NCBI GenBank assembly: GCA_036003045.1
Contig: DASYSS010000070.1
Location: forward strand, 1 to 64,000
DNA length: 64,000 nt
Direction: 5' to 3'
From: Gemmatimonadaceae bacterium
GTDB taxonomy: Bacteria; Gemmatimonadota; Gemmatimonadetes; Gemmatimonadales; Gemmatimonadaceae
How positions within the stretch are numbered: the first letter of the stretch is position 1; each line of letters opens with the position of its first letter. This document shows positions 1 to 9,137 of this stretch, one piece after another. Under the pieces are notes generated by a model. The model was given only the letters and a program-made list of their open reading frames with translations, did no database searches and was not told where the DNA came from. The translations under genes and the position numbers were made by a program.

Positions 1-208
1 TCGCGCCGTCGAGAACAGATGAGAGAAGCGGAGGTGGCGAGAGCACGATGTGCCCGCTCACGGGAACGAGACTGCTGGTCGGCGACTGCCAACTGATGAT
101 CGACTGGGCCGCCGCGTCGTCGGTCGCGAAGAATCGTTGAGACACGACGAGACCGACGACGACGGCCGCCGCCGCGGCGATCCACACTCGGGCGTGAGCT
201 GCAGGACT
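1..208 (-). pseudogene. 3' part of a membrane-anchored protein lacking its own start (left edge, frame-disrupted)
   Basis: Reading leftward from about 204 in the frame shifted by two relative to the sigma ORF, the sequence encodes a plausible membrane anchor (ARVWIAAAAAVVVGLVV) followed by a polar tail beginning SQRFFATDDAAAQ and continuing off the window edge. A TGA at 211-209 closes the frame upstream and there is no ATG or GTG at a sensible place, so the N-terminal part is missing. The position right behind a sigma factor and the single membrane helix suggest the membrane-bound partner or anti-sigma protein that usually follows ECF sigma genes, but this is inference. The protein continues beyond base 1. 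Confidence 0.45.
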
Positions 209-642
209 TCACGTTGTCGCCGTGAAAGGCGAGCGAGCGCACGCGCGAGCGTCACAGTCCGCTCATCGTCCTCGACATGCCTGTCGGCCGGAATCGCCGA
301 ATCCGCCACGTCGCGCGCCGCCTCTGTCCGTTGGTGGCGAGTGCTCCACAACCACGCCCGCCGTCTTTCGGATCGTGCCGTCATTCGTATCACGCCGAAC
401 ACCCAGGTCTTGAAGCTCGATTTTCCGCTGAAGCGCGCCCGTCCCGACACGATTCGGAGGTAGGCCACCTGAAGAACCTCCTCCGCCAAGTCGCGGTCGC
501 GCGCGCAACACGTAAGGGCCCATCCCCAGCTCTCGGCGTGCAGACTCTCCAGGTCGCCTTCCAACGCGCAGCGTTCCACCGCCAATGGCCGAGGCTCGAT
601 CGCTGTCATGCTGGAGATGAGTGCCGGCGAAGCGCTCGTCAT
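58..642 (-). CDS. ECF-type RNA polymerase sigma factor, truncated in region 4
   Basis: The first 149 residues read as a sigma-70 family factor. Region 2 runs at about residues 30-100, with DLAEEVLQVAYLRI and FKTWVFGVIRMTARSERRR. The start of region 4 is at about 128-149, ending RRQREVLQL. At about base 196 the similarity stops in mid-helix, and the remaining 45 residues are an Arg/Ser/Pro-rich shadow of the next gene's frame. The helix-turn-helix that recognises the -35 element is therefore absent. Met12 (base 609) is an alternative start. As it stands the protein should bind core polymerase poorly or not direct transcription. Either a real deletion or an assembly collapse joined this gene to its neighbour. 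Confidence 0.6.
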   Translation of the reverse strand: MTSASPALISSMTAIEPRPLAVERCALEGDLESLHAESWGWALTCCARDRDLAEEVLQVAYLRIVSGRARFSGKSSFKTWVFGVIRMTARSERRRAWLWSTRHQRTEAARDVADSAIPADRHVEDDERTVTLARALARLSRRQREVLQLTPECGSPRRRPSSSVSSCLNDSSRPTTRRPSRSSVGSRRPAVSFP

Positions 643-705
643 ATGACGTCGGCCTTGAACGGACGCCCAGCGTCCTTGACGACGGGCTCCTTGATCGGAA
701 GCCGG

Positions 706-2481
706 CTATCGGGTTGGCGCCGCCTGCGCGACGCCGGCGCTGTACCTGGGCCCGTCCTTCGCCGCGAGCAATTCGATCGCGGTCTGGTAAAGACGCGCGC
801 GAAGCGTGTCGCGCTCCGAAGCCTGCGTGATGTAGCGCGCCACGATCTCGAAGCCGCTCGACGCCGGACGAATGCTGATCGACGGCGCGGCCTCGATCGT
901 TGCGGCGTGCGGCGACCGCCGCGCCTCGCGCCACTCCTCCTGGGCTCGTTGCGCGCTCTCGGTCGTCGCGGCCTCGATCTGCGCCTCGAGGGCCGCGGCG
1001 ATGGCGTGCGGGTCGCGCGCGGACGGGACCTGGATTCGAACTTCGTCCCACATCCAACGGCCGGACGTCGAGAAGTTGAAGTAGTGTCCTTCGATCGCGA
1101 AGCTGTTCGTGAACGTCACGCGGCGGCCCGTCGGGTGTGACTCGGACCACGCGCCGGTCTCGAGCAGCACCGTGTAGAACATGCCAATCTCGACTACTTC
1201 TCCGGTCACGCCGTTGATCTCGACCTGGTCGCCCACGCGGATGCCGTTCTTCCCCATCAGCACGAACCAGCCGAGGAAGCCCACGATAAAGTCCTTGAGT
1301 GCGACGGAGAGTCCGGCGGCGGCAAGCCCGAGGACCGTTCCAACGTCGTTCGGCGGACCGAACACGACCAGCAGGATCAAGAGAACGCCGAGCACTTGGA
1401 GCGTCGCGCGGGCGATCATGTAGATCGTTTGCGCGCGCCGGTGATCCGCCGTGCGTCCGCGCACCAGTCGTTCGAACCAGCGCGCGAGCAGCATTCCCAC
1501 CAGAACGATGGAGAGAATCGTGGCGGCGCCGCGCAACACCTGGTTGAGCATGGCGCGCGCTTGTGACGCGACGACCGCGCTCCAACCGGAGTAGGTCTCG
1601 GACAGCCGGTGCTGATTATCGACGCGCTGGTCGAGCGTCGCGCGGCGCTTTTCGCTCGCGGCCCGGTTGCGCGTGAGCTCGAGGAGCGCCGCCGACGAGT
1701 CGTGCGTCAAATGCGCGTTTGCGCTGTCGACCATTCGCGCGACGCGCGCCTCGATGCTGTCGTGGCGTTGTTGGAAGATCGTGGCGAGAGAATCGGCCGA
1801 GCCCTTCGCGACGTCGAGCTGCCGAACCTTGTCGCGGAGCGTGAACACCGCGTCCGCGGCGCCGAGCATGCCGCGCGGCGGCGCCGCGCGGGTGATGACG
1901 ATTCGCGTGCTATCCGACGCGCGTGAAGCCGCTTCGTGCTCGGCGACGATCGACTGAATTCGTCCCTGTGGGTCGCCGCCGGCGCGCTGCAAGTCTTGGC
2001 GGGCGTCGTCGACTTCGTCTTGGTCGAGCGCCAACTGTGCCTTCGCCAGCTCGAGCCGGTCGGTGAGCGCCTGCACGGTCGAGGGCCCCGCTTTCGCGAC
2101 CGCGGCCGTGAGCTCGGTGACCTGCGCCTGATCGGCGGCGGCGGCGCGAAGGGCTTGATCGAGTTGCTGGGTGAGCTGCGAGACCTCCGGGGACTTGGTC
2201 GGCGCCTGCGTCGAGGCGCGGCGCACGGCTTGAGCAAAGGCGAGATCCATCTCCTGGTCCGCCAGCCGCAGCGCGTCGGAGGCGAACGACCGTTCCTCGG
2301 GGGTCGTCGGCTGTCTCACGAGCTGCTCGGCGGTCACGAGCGAGCTCTGATCGACGTTCAGCGACCGACGCGTGGCGCGCGCCTGAACGACCGTCTTTTG
2401 ATTGGTGCGGAAAATCCCGATCCCCACGGCGACGAGCGCCGCGGCGATGAGGAGGAGGAAAGTGTTCTGTCTGAAACGCAT
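706..2481 (-). CDS. MscS-family mechanosensitive ion channel
   Basis: A 591-residue inner-membrane protein. The N-terminus is a signal or anchor segment (FLLLIAAALVAVGIGIF). A long Ala/Gln/Asp-rich stretch, about residues 60-300, is probably periplasmic coiled coil. Two membrane helices follow at about 315-340 and 355-375. The MscS pore helix and beta domain come next, recognisable from GLAAAGLSVALKDFIVGFLG, then GIRVGDQVEINGVTGEVVEIG at about 390-445. The C-terminal alpha/beta cytoplasmic domain reaches the end. Such channels open under membrane tension and release solutes during hypo-osmotic shock. It is longer than E. coli MscS (about 286 residues) because of the extra N-terminal domain. 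It is co-directional with the upstream ADOP permease (91 bp gap). Confidence 0.88.
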   Translation of the reverse strand: MRFRQNTFLLLIAAALVAVGIGIFRTNQKTVVQARATRRSLNVDQSSLVTAEQLVRQPTTPEERSFASDALRLADQEMDLAFAQAVRRASTQAPTKSPEVSQLTQQLDQALRAAAADQAQVTELTAAVAKAGPSTVQALTDRLELAKAQLALDQDEVDDARQDLQRAGGDPQGRIQSIVAEHEAASRASDSTRIVITRAAPPRGMLGAADAVFTLRDKVRQLDVAKGSADSLATIFQQRHDSIEARVARMVDSANAHLTHDSSAALLELTRNRAASEKRRATLDQRVDNQHRLSETYSGWSAVVASQARAMLNQVLRGAATILSIVLVGMLLARWFERLVRGRTADHRRAQTIYMIARATLQVLGVLLILLVVFGPPNDVGTVLGLAAAGLSVALKDFIVGFLGWFVLMGKNGIRVGDQVEINGVTGEVVEIGMFYTVLLETGAWSESHPTGRRVTFTNSFAIEGHYFNFSTSGRWMWDEVRIQVPSARDPHAIAAALEAQIEAATTESAQRAQEEWREARRSPHAATIEAAPSISIRPASSGFEIVARYITQASERDTLRARLYQTAIELLAAKDGPRYSAGVAQAAPTR

Positions 2482-2571
2482 GCGAGGGAGGAGGCCAGAG
2501 AGCTTGGCTTTTGGAATATCGGGGTTGGCGCAGATGAGGGGGAGCCCAACCCCGATCTCCTCTCCGCGGCG

Positions 2572-5046
2572 TCAGTCCGAGCGGAGAGCCTCGGTCGGGT
2601 CAACCATCGACGCTCGACGCGCCGGAATCCAGCTCGCCAACAAGGCGAACAGCGCGAGGAGTACCGTCGCGGCGGCGATCGTCGTCGGGTCCATCGGCGC
2701 GACCTCGAACAAGAACGACCGCACGAATCGGCCGACGATCGTGAGCAGCACCACACCCGCGACGATCCCGAACGCGCTGAGGGCGAGGCCCTGGCGCGCC
2801 ACCATCACCGCGACGGAGGCCGGCTGCGCGCCGAGCGCGATGCGCACGCCGAGCTCGCGCGTTCGCAACGTCACGATGTACGCGATGACGCCGTAGAGGC
2901 CGACGACGCCAAGCGCGAGGGTCACGCCGGCGGCCACACCGAGCATGATCATCGTAAACGAGAGTCGGGCGAGCGATTCGCTCACCGTCGTCTCCATCGA
3001 CTTGGCGTCGAAGGTCGGCAGAGCGGGGTCGAGCTCGCGAACGAGCTGGCGCAGCGATCGCGTCGTCGCTGCGACGTCACCCGTCGTACGCGCGACGAGC
3101 GCCATCCGCCAGCCCGGACCGTACAGCGTGTCCGGGGACACCGATTCCGGCATGTAAACGGAGGGAGTGGGCGCGCCGAAGAGCGACGTATCGCGCGCCG
3201 AACGCACGACGCCGATGACCGTGTGGTAGAAGCCTTTTGGCAGAACCTGAAATCGCTTGCCAATGGCTGACCTGCCGGTCGAGTCGCCGAAGGCGATCCT
3301 CGCGGTCTCGCTGCTGATGATCGCCTCGTCGCCGCGCTGGTTCTCCATGCGATCGAACATCCGGCCGGAAACGAGCTGCATTCCCATGGCGGTGAAGTAG
3401 CCCGCGTCGGCCACGCCGTACAAATGGAGCGAGCCGAGCTTCTTGGATGGATCCCACTGTCCTTCGACCAGCAACGGGTCCTGGTCCATGCTTCCGTTCT
3501 GCAACGGAAGCCGCGAGGAGAGGCCGAAGGCCGTCACGCCGGGCAAATGCTTCGCGCGCTCCGCGAGGTTGGCGTAGAATCGCACGACCGACGTGTCCGT
3601 CTTGTATCGCGTCTGCGGCAGCGAGACCCACACCGTCGCGACGCCGTCCGGTCTGAAGCCGGGTTGCACAGAGTGCAGTCGTTGAAAGCTTCGCAACAGC
3701 AAGCCGGACGCGACGAGCGCGACGAGGGCGAATGCCATCTGCGCCGCCACGAGGACGCCGCGCGCCCGCTGGCGCGAAGCTCCGGCCGTGCCGCCGCGGC
3801 CGCCGTCGCGAAGACCGGACAGCGCGTCGCCGCGCAAGAAACGAATCGCCGGAATCGCGCTGCACGCCACGGCGACGATCGCAGTGACGACGAGCGTGAA
3901 CACGGCGACTCGCCAGTCCATTCCCACCTCCGAAAGCCTCGGCAGTTGCGCCGGGCCCGCCGCGACGAGCGCCCGCAGCGCGAAGGTGGCGGCGACGAGT
4001 CCGAAACCGGCCGATATCCCCGCGAGAACCGCCGCCTCAGTCAGGAAATGCGCGACGACGCGAGTGCGTCCGGCGCCGAGCGCGGCGCGCACCGAGAGCT
4101 CGCGATGCCGCCCGTCCGCGCGAACGAGAAGAAGATTCGCGACGTTCGCGCACGTCACGAGCAGAACGAGCAACGCGGCCGCGGCGACCATCCAGAGCGT
4201 TTTCGAAGCCTCGCCGACGATGTCGTCGCGCAAGGGATAGAGTCGCGGACGCGGCTTGGCCTGATCCATGAGCAACTGCGTCGTGACTCCCGGCGCGACC
4301 GTCGGAAACATGTCGACCATGCGCGGGAGCACGGACGCGAAGTCTCGCTCGGCGTCGGCCACGGTGACGCCGGGCTTGAGCCGCGCGATCGCCGAGTGAT
4401 TGAAGCCGCCGGGATACGGATCCTTGGGATCGTGCCGCTGCGGCACCCAGATCTTCGTCGTCGCGTTCGGGAACGTGAAGCTCCCCGGCATCACACCGAC
4501 GATTTCCGTCGACTTCTCGAAGATCGAGAGCTTCTTGCCGACGATGTTCGGGTCGCCGCCGAAGCGCGTGCGCCAGAGTCCCTCGCTGATGACGGCCACC
4601 TGCGGGCCGTCCTTCACGTCCTCTGCTTCGGTGAAGGTGCGCCCCACCAGCGGGTTCACTTCGAGGAGTGGAAACAGATTCGCCGTGACCCACGCGACGG
4701 GGAGACGATCGGGTTCCACGCGACCGTCGGGGTCGGACACGTTTGCCGACCCGCTGTTGTAGGTCGCGATCCCGGAGATCGTGCGCGCGAGTCGCTTGTA
4801 CGTGTAGTAGGTGCCCGTCGTCTGCTGGGCCTTCATCAATCCGATCGGCGGCAGGTCGTGCCATGCGCCGATCAGCTGCTCAGGATGGCCGTACGGCAGC
4901 GGTCGCAGCAGCACCGCATCGACGACGGCGAAGATCGCGGCCGCCGATCCGATGCCGATCGTCAGCGTGGCGACGACCGCGAGGCTGAACCCCGGGGCGC
5001 GACGGAGCGAGCGAACGGCGTACGAGATCGGCGACCACGGTTTCAT
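2572..5046 (-). CDS. ADOP-family ABC transporter permease (MacB/FtsX type)
   Basis: An 824-residue protein with the ADOP layout. An N-terminal membrane helix (APGFSLAVVATLTIGIGSAAAIFAV) is followed by a MacB-type periplasmic core domain to about residue 260, and a first FtsX triple-helix block around 285-390 containing LLVTCANVANLLLVRADGR. A second periplasmic domain follows, then a final FtsX block that includes LGVVGLYGVIAYIVTLRTRELGVRIALG. The last residues, ASMVDPTEALRSD, are the usual family ending. These permeases resemble MacB-type mechanotransducers that work with a separate ATPase, and no ATPase gene is visible in the window. There is no N-terminal cytoplasmic prefix domain, unlike the copy at the right edge. 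Confidence 0.92.
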   Translation of the reverse strand: MKPWSPISYAVRSLRRAPGFSLAVVATLTIGIGSAAAIFAVVDAVLLRPLPYGHPEQLIGAWHDLPPIGLMKAQQTTGTYYTYKRLARTISGIATYNSGSANVSDPDGRVEPDRLPVAWVTANLFPLLEVNPLVGRTFTEAEDVKDGPQVAVISEGLWRTRFGGDPNIVGKKLSIFEKSTEIVGVMPGSFTFPNATTKIWVPQRHDPKDPYPGGFNHSAIARLKPGVTVADAERDFASVLPRMVDMFPTVAPGVTTQLLMDQAKPRPRLYPLRDDIVGEASKTLWMVAAAALLVLLVTCANVANLLLVRADGRHRELSVRAALGAGRTRVVAHFLTEAAVLAGISAGFGLVAATFALRALVAAGPAQLPRLSEVGMDWRVAVFTLVVTAIVAVACSAIPAIRFLRGDALSGLRDGGRGGTAGASRQRARGVLVAAQMAFALVALVASGLLLRSFQRLHSVQPGFRPDGVATVWVSLPQTRYKTDTSVVRFYANLAERAKHLPGVTAFGLSSRLPLQNGSMDQDPLLVEGQWDPSKKLGSLHLYGVADAGYFTAMGMQLVSGRMFDRMENQRGDEAIISSETARIAFGDSTGRSAIGKRFQVLPKGFYHTVIGVVRSARDTSLFGAPTPSVYMPESVSPDTLYGPGWRMALVARTTGDVAATTRSLRQLVRELDPALPTFDAKSMETTVSESLARLSFTMIMLGVAAGVTLALGVVGLYGVIAYIVTLRTRELGVRIALGAQPASVAVMVARQGLALSAFGIVAGVVLLTIVGRFVRSFLFEVAPMDPTTIAAATVLLALFALLASWIPARRASMVDPTEALRSD

Positions 5047-5083
5047 GGCACGGCTCGCGGAGGGGTGACGTCTCCCCTACGGG

Positions 5084-5117
5084 GCCGGCGCGCCGAGGTT
5101 TCCGACGGCGCGCCGGC
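5084..5117 (-). terminator. Hairpin after the DinB-like gene
   Basis: GCCGGCGCGCC at 5084-5094 pairs perfectly with GGCGCGCCGGC at 5107-5117 around a 12-nt loop. It lies between the stop of the DinB-like gene (5133) and the start of the ADOP permease (5046), both on the minus strand. No T-run follows, so it may act as a weak intrinsic terminator or as an mRNA 3'-end stabiliser. Confidence 0.5.
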
Positions 5118-5132
5118 GTTCCGGCCGTTCGG

Positions 5133-5687
5133 TCAGGCGGCGCCGCTCGCGGCCGTTGCTCGCTCGCGGGCGCGTTGGCGCTCTTCGCGCTGTCTCGTGA
5201 GGTGCGGCACGACGCCGATCATCCGCTCGATGAGCATGAGCTGACCGCGATGATGCATCTCATGCTCCTTGATCGACATCAGATTCTCGAGGCGCGTCTT
5301 GGGATTCTGGCCCATCGGATCGGTGAACGTCTCGTGGAGGAATTCGGGCGACATCGATTCGAGCCATCCGGCGACGCGCTCTCCTTCTGACTCCAGCAGC
5401 GCGATCGTCGCCGCCTTGTCGAGCGGGGCCCGCTCCTTCGCGGCGGTCTCTCGGCTGACCGCGCCGAAGTCGTAGCCTTGAAGCGTGGTGATGTGACGCT
5501 TGCGGTGAATGTCTTCGTAGAAGTTGGACGCGAAGGCGATGTGGCGAAGCAGCTCACTCACCGATCGCGCGCCGGGCGCCGGCACGAAGTCGTAGCTGCT
5601 CTCCGGAATGTCGTTCGCGATTTGAAGCGTGTTGCGGCGGACCGTTCGATAAGCGTTCGCCAGCTCTGTCGCACCGTAGGCGGTCAT
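5133..5687 (-). CDS. DinB-family putative metal-dependent protein
   Basis: 184 residues beginning MTAYGATELANAYR. The open frame extends much further upstream, but that part overlaps the divergent MFS gene and has the composition of a shadow, so ATG at 5687 is chosen. A four-helix DinB/YfiT-like fold is indicated by two spaced histidine signatures, ELLRHIAFASNFYED near residue 45 and SIKEHEMHHRGQLMLIERM near 140. In the family these provide a His triad for a divalent metal. DinB-like proteins include thiol transferases and stress proteins. The substrate here cannot be told from sequence. No clear Shine-Dalgarno sequence is present. It is divergent from the MFS gene across 123 bp. Confidence 0.8.
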   Translation of the reverse strand: MTAYGATELANAYRTVRRNTLQIANDIPESSYDFVPAPGARSVSELLRHIAFASNFYEDIHRKRHITTLQGYDFGAVSRETAAKERAPLDKAATIALLESEGERVAGWLESMSPEFLHETFTDPMGQNPKTRLENLMSIKEHEMHHRGQLMLIERMIGVVPHLTRQREERQRARERATAASGAA

Positions 5688-5810
5688 CGATCGTTTGTTC
5701 GGGTTGAGGAGATTGGGAATGCGCGGCGAGTTCGTCCGCTCGACGTAAAATGTCGACGAGTCGCGCGATCTGGAATTGCTCGGCCAAGTCCAGGCTGGGT
5801 ACATTCCCAC

Positions 5811-7091
5811 TTGGCCATCACGCTCAAGGTCCCCGTCAAGAACCCGTGGGCAGGCCTGCGCGGCCTGCCTCGCACGGTGTGGATCGTCGCCGCGACCTCG
5901 CTCGTCAACCGCGCGGGGATGATGGCGCTGCCGTTTCTCGTGCTGTATCTGACCGGACACCTCGGCACGTCGGCCTCGCTCGCCGGACTCGCCGTGAGCG
6001 CGTACGGACTCGGCGGAATCGTCACCGGCCCCATCGCGGGCCGCCTCTGCGACCGGCTCGGACCGTTCACCGTGATGCGCGCGTCGCTCGCGCTGACCGG
6101 CGTGATGCTCATGGTGATTCCGCTCGCGCATTCGTTCACGGTGGTCGTGCTGCTCGTGTTCGTCTGGGCGCTCATCGCGGACGCGAACCGCCCGGCGACG
6201 ATGGCGGCGCTCGGCAGCGCGGCCGCTCCCGAACAACGCAAGGCGGCGATCGCGCTCAATCGGCTAGGCGTGAATCTCGGCATGAGCATCGGTCCCGCCG
6301 TCGGCGGATTTCTCGCGCTCGTATCGTTCCCGCTGCTGTTCGTCGTCGACGGCCTGACGTCGCTCGCCGCCGCTGTCGTCCTCTCGCTGTTGTTGCGACC
6401 CGAGGACATTCGCCTCGTAGCGCCCACGCTGCATGCCGCCGGCGATGAGAGCTCCGATGCGGTGTCCGCCCCGCGACCTACCGGGCCGCCGGCCCACCCG
6501 GGCGTTTGGCGCGACCGCAGCGCGCTGACGTTCCTCCTCGCGATGGTTCTCGTCGGGCTCGTGTTCACGCAACACCAGGGCGCGATGTCGGTGTATCTGG
6601 TGCGCGACCTACACTATCGCGAGTCGTTTTTCGGCTCGCTCTTCGCCGTCAACACGCTGATGATCGTCGCGATCGAAGTGCCGCTCAATCTCGCCATGGC
6701 TCACTGGCCGCATCGGCGCGCGCTCATCCTCGGCATGCTGCTGACCGGAATCGGCTTCGGCGCGATGGGAGTCGCGAAGAGCATCGCGCCGCTCATCGTC
6801 ACCGTCGTGATCTGGACGTTCGGCGAGATGATCACGTTCCCCGTGGGCACGGCGTATCTCGCCGACCTCGCTCCGCGCGGCCGCATGGGCGAATACATGG
6901 GAGCGTACTCGAGCACCTTCAGCTTGGCCGTGATCATTGGTCCGTGGGCGGGAACGGCCGCGCTCGATCGGTTCGGCGGCGCCGCGACGTGGGCCGGCGT
7001 GCTCGTCTGCGGTCTCTTCGCCGCCGCTGTGACGGCGTTGACCCATCCGCAACCGGCGGAGGAGTCCGGTCTCGATCTCGTTTCTTCGTAG
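5811..7091 (+). CDS. MFS transporter (probable drug/metabolite exporter)
   Basis: 426 residues with about twelve hydrophobic segments, the size of a standard major facilitator. The MFS loop 2-3 signature appears as GRLCDRLGPFTVMRASLA around residue 75, and the second half starts after a polar central loop at about residues 200-230. The frame is open upstream, but the only start near the first helix is TTG at 5811 (MAITLKVPVKNPW after decoding), since no in-frame ATG or GTG lies close. It is divergent from the DinB-like gene. Export by proton antiport is the usual family role. The substrate is unknown, and nothing nearby identifies one. Confidence 0.85.
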   Translation: MAITLKVPVKNPWAGLRGLPRTVWIVAATSLVNRAGMMALPFLVLYLTGHLGTSASLAGLAVSAYGLGGIVTGPIAGRLCDRLGPFTVMRASLALTGVMLMVIPLAHSFTVVVLLVFVWALIADANRPATMAALGSAAAPEQRKAAIALNRLGVNLGMSIGPAVGGFLALVSFPLLFVVDGLTSLAAAVVLSLLLRPEDIRLVAPTLHAAGDESSDAVSAPRPTGPPAHPGVWRDRSALTFLLAMVLVGLVFTQHQGAMSVYLVRDLHYRESFFGSLFAVNTLMIVAIEVPLNLAMAHWPHRRALILGMLLTGIGFGAMGVAKSIAPLIVTVVIWTFGEMITFPVGTAYLADLAPRGRMGEYMGAYSSTFSLAVIIGPWAGTAALDRFGGAATWAGVLVCGLFAAAVTALTHPQPAEESGLDLVSS

Positions 7092-7307
7092 GCCAACCAG
7101 CCTTGTCGCCAACGAGTTCGTACGCCGTCGGGCAGCCGCGGGCGAAACCGCTCGGCAAGACGCGTTGACCGGAACGACATAAACAGAAAAGAACCTCTTT
7201 TGCGGAGGCCTCGCGGCACGAAATGAGCAAAGTTCAGCTCGGGGCCGCCTGCGATTTCTAGAGAGGCACGGCCGCCCTGGTTCAGCGTAACCGACGAGGC
7301 CGCCACA

Positions 7308-9137
7308 GTGAGTCCAAGCTCCGATCCGCCCCGCGATCCGCAATCGAATTCGCGCGAATCGCCGGATGAATCGCAACCCGATTCTCGAGAAGAGTCTCGT
7401 ACAGAGCCTCGCGCCGAGTCCGGCGACGAAACTCGCGCCGAGTCCGCTGGCGAGTCTCGCGCCGAGCCCGCCGGTGAACCACCCGCGGATTCAGGCGGCG
7501 CGCCTCCCTCCGAACCGAAGATCAAGCCTCGCGGACGGCGAGAATCGGGCGGCGACGCGGAGCTGATCGGATCGCTCGCTGAAAATTTTCGCGTGATCGG
7601 CGAGGTGCGCGGTCCGGACGGCGTACGCCGGTTCGTCGCCGTGCGGGACGACGATCATCAAGAAGTCGTGATCGACGTCATCCAGGTGAGCGGCGCGGTG
7701 GGGAACGACCTCGCTCATCTCGCGTCCGACGTGCAGCTGCGATCGACGATGAGCCACCCGAAGGTGCCGCCGATCATCGAAGGATTGTGGCTCGACGCGA
7801 ACCGCTACGCGTGCATCTCGGAGCGCATCAAGGGCGACACGCTGCAAGAACGTCTCGACCGTGGCGACCGCCCGGGCACTGCTGAAGTCGCGACGATCCT
7901 GAATGACGTGAAGGCTGTCCTCGATTGGGCGCGCGCTGGCGGCGTCGTCCATCGGGGGGTGTCTCCCGATTCGATCATCATCGAGCAGGACACGAATCGG
8001 CTGCTCGTGACACTGACTCCCACACCTATTCCCCTCGCGGGGCTCCCGGGAGAAGTCGCCGACGCGCGCACGCTCGGAGCGATCGCGTGGTCCCTTTTCA
8101 CTGGACGGCGCTTCGTCGACGACGACGCGCGTCCGCCGCTGGGCGAGTTGTGCCCGAATCTCGCGGCACGCGTCGCCGACGCGACCGAGCGGATTCTTCG
8201 AGCACGCCCGAGCGATCGGGCCCCGGATGCGGCGGCGTTCATCGGCATCGTGGCTGTGGGCGACGTGCTCAAACAGGCCGAAGTCGAATTCGCCGCGCTC
8301 GACGAGGAATTCGCGTCGCACTTCACCGGCGATCGATCGAGCGAACCGTCGGGAGGGGAGGCGCCGGAGCGACTGCTCACCGCCAGATCGCCGGGTGCGC
8401 GAGAGTCGATATTCGCGCTCGGCACCATCGCCGCGCTCGTGCTCTTGATCGCGCTCGGCGTGGGTCTCGCCGGCCGGCAGCATCGCGCGGCGGCGCCGAT
8501 CGTCGCGCAGCAGATGCCGACGGTACCAGCGCCGGGCGGCGTCGATTCGGGCGCGCCCCCGATGCGCAACGACAGCATCCTCACGCACTCGGCCGCGGGC
8601 AACGTGGCGGATTCCGCCGTCCGTATCCAGGACAGCATCCTTCGCGAGAATTCGCTCCGCGACAGTCTGATGCGCGATAGCGTGATGCGCGATAGCATCG
8701 TGCGGGACCGCGCGGGCCGCATGCGGCGAATGCGCGACAGCCTCGACCGCGACAGTCTGGATCGCGACAACGCGCGCCGCGACAGTCTCGACGAAGACGC
8801 CTATCGCCGCGACAGCGTCCGCAACGCGTTCCGCGCCGAGGCTCGGCGGGACAGCGTGCGCCGCGACAGCATTCGCCGCGAATTGTCGCGAAGCGACAGC
8901 GCGCGGATCGACAGCCTGCGCAGCCAGGCGTTGCTCCAGGACAGCATTCGCCGCGCGGCGGCGAAGCGCGACAGCATCAAGCGCGACAGCGTCCGGCGAG
9001 ATACACTTCCCCGGCGCCCGCCCGATTCGACCCGTCCGCCTCCCGACAGCATTCTTCGTCCCGACAGCATTCGACGAGACAGCGTTGGCATTCCACCCGC
9101 GCGTCCCCCTCACGATTCGCGAGGCACGACGCGATGA
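7308..9137 (+). CDS. Transmembrane pseudokinase with RDS pentapeptide-repeat tail
   Basis: 609 residues from GTG 7308. Residues 1-75 are a low-complexity acidic/Arg region (RAES, RAEP units). A protein-kinase-like fold follows at about 85-340. It has lost the catalytic residues: the HRD motif reads HRGVSPDS, no DFG is present, and the lysine strand reads VVIDVIQ. One membrane helix lies near 367-389 (IFALGTIAALVLLIALGVGLAG). The outer part, about 420-600, has about twenty Asp-Ser units, many in five-residue register as R-D-S-hydrophobic-X. The layout mirrors bacterial PknB-like receptors, but phosphotransfer is unlikely. A scaffolding or sensing role is inference. Its 3' end overlaps the GNAT gene by 53 nt. 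Confidence 0.75.
   Translation: MSPSSDPPRDPQSNSRESPDESQPDSREESRTEPRAESGDETRAESAGESRAEPAGEPPADSGGAPPSEPKIKPRGRRESGGDAELIGSLAENFRVIGEVRGPDGVRRFVAVRDDDHQEVVIDVIQVSGAVGNDLAHLASDVQLRSTMSHPKVPPIIEGLWLDANRYACISERIKGDTLQERLDRGDRPGTAEVATILNDVKAVLDWARAGGVVHRGVSPDSIIIEQDTNRLLVTLTPTPIPLAGLPGEVADARTLGAIAWSLFTGRRFVDDDARPPLGELCPNLAARVADATERILRARPSDRAPDAAAFIGIVAVGDVLKQAEVEFAALDEEFASHFTGDRSSEPSGGEAPERLLTARSPGARESIFALGTIAALVLLIALGVGLAGRQHRAAAPIVAQQMPTVPAPGGVDSGAPPMRNDSILTHSAAGNVADSAVRIQDSILRENSLRDSLMRDSVMRDSIVRDRAGRMRRMRDSLDRDSLDRDNARRDSLDEDAYRRDSVRNAFRAEARRDSVRRDSIRRELSRSDSARIDSLRSQALLQDSIRRAAAKRDSIKRDSVRRDTLPRRPPDSTRPPPDSILRPDSIRRDSVGIPPARPPHDSRGTTR

Noticed and set aside
8620-9080. Repeated GACAGC motif as a DNA-level tandem repeat or CRISPR.
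   Set aside because: The repeats follow codon frame and encode Asp-Ser units of the pseudokinase tail, with irregular spacing. It is a protein repeat.
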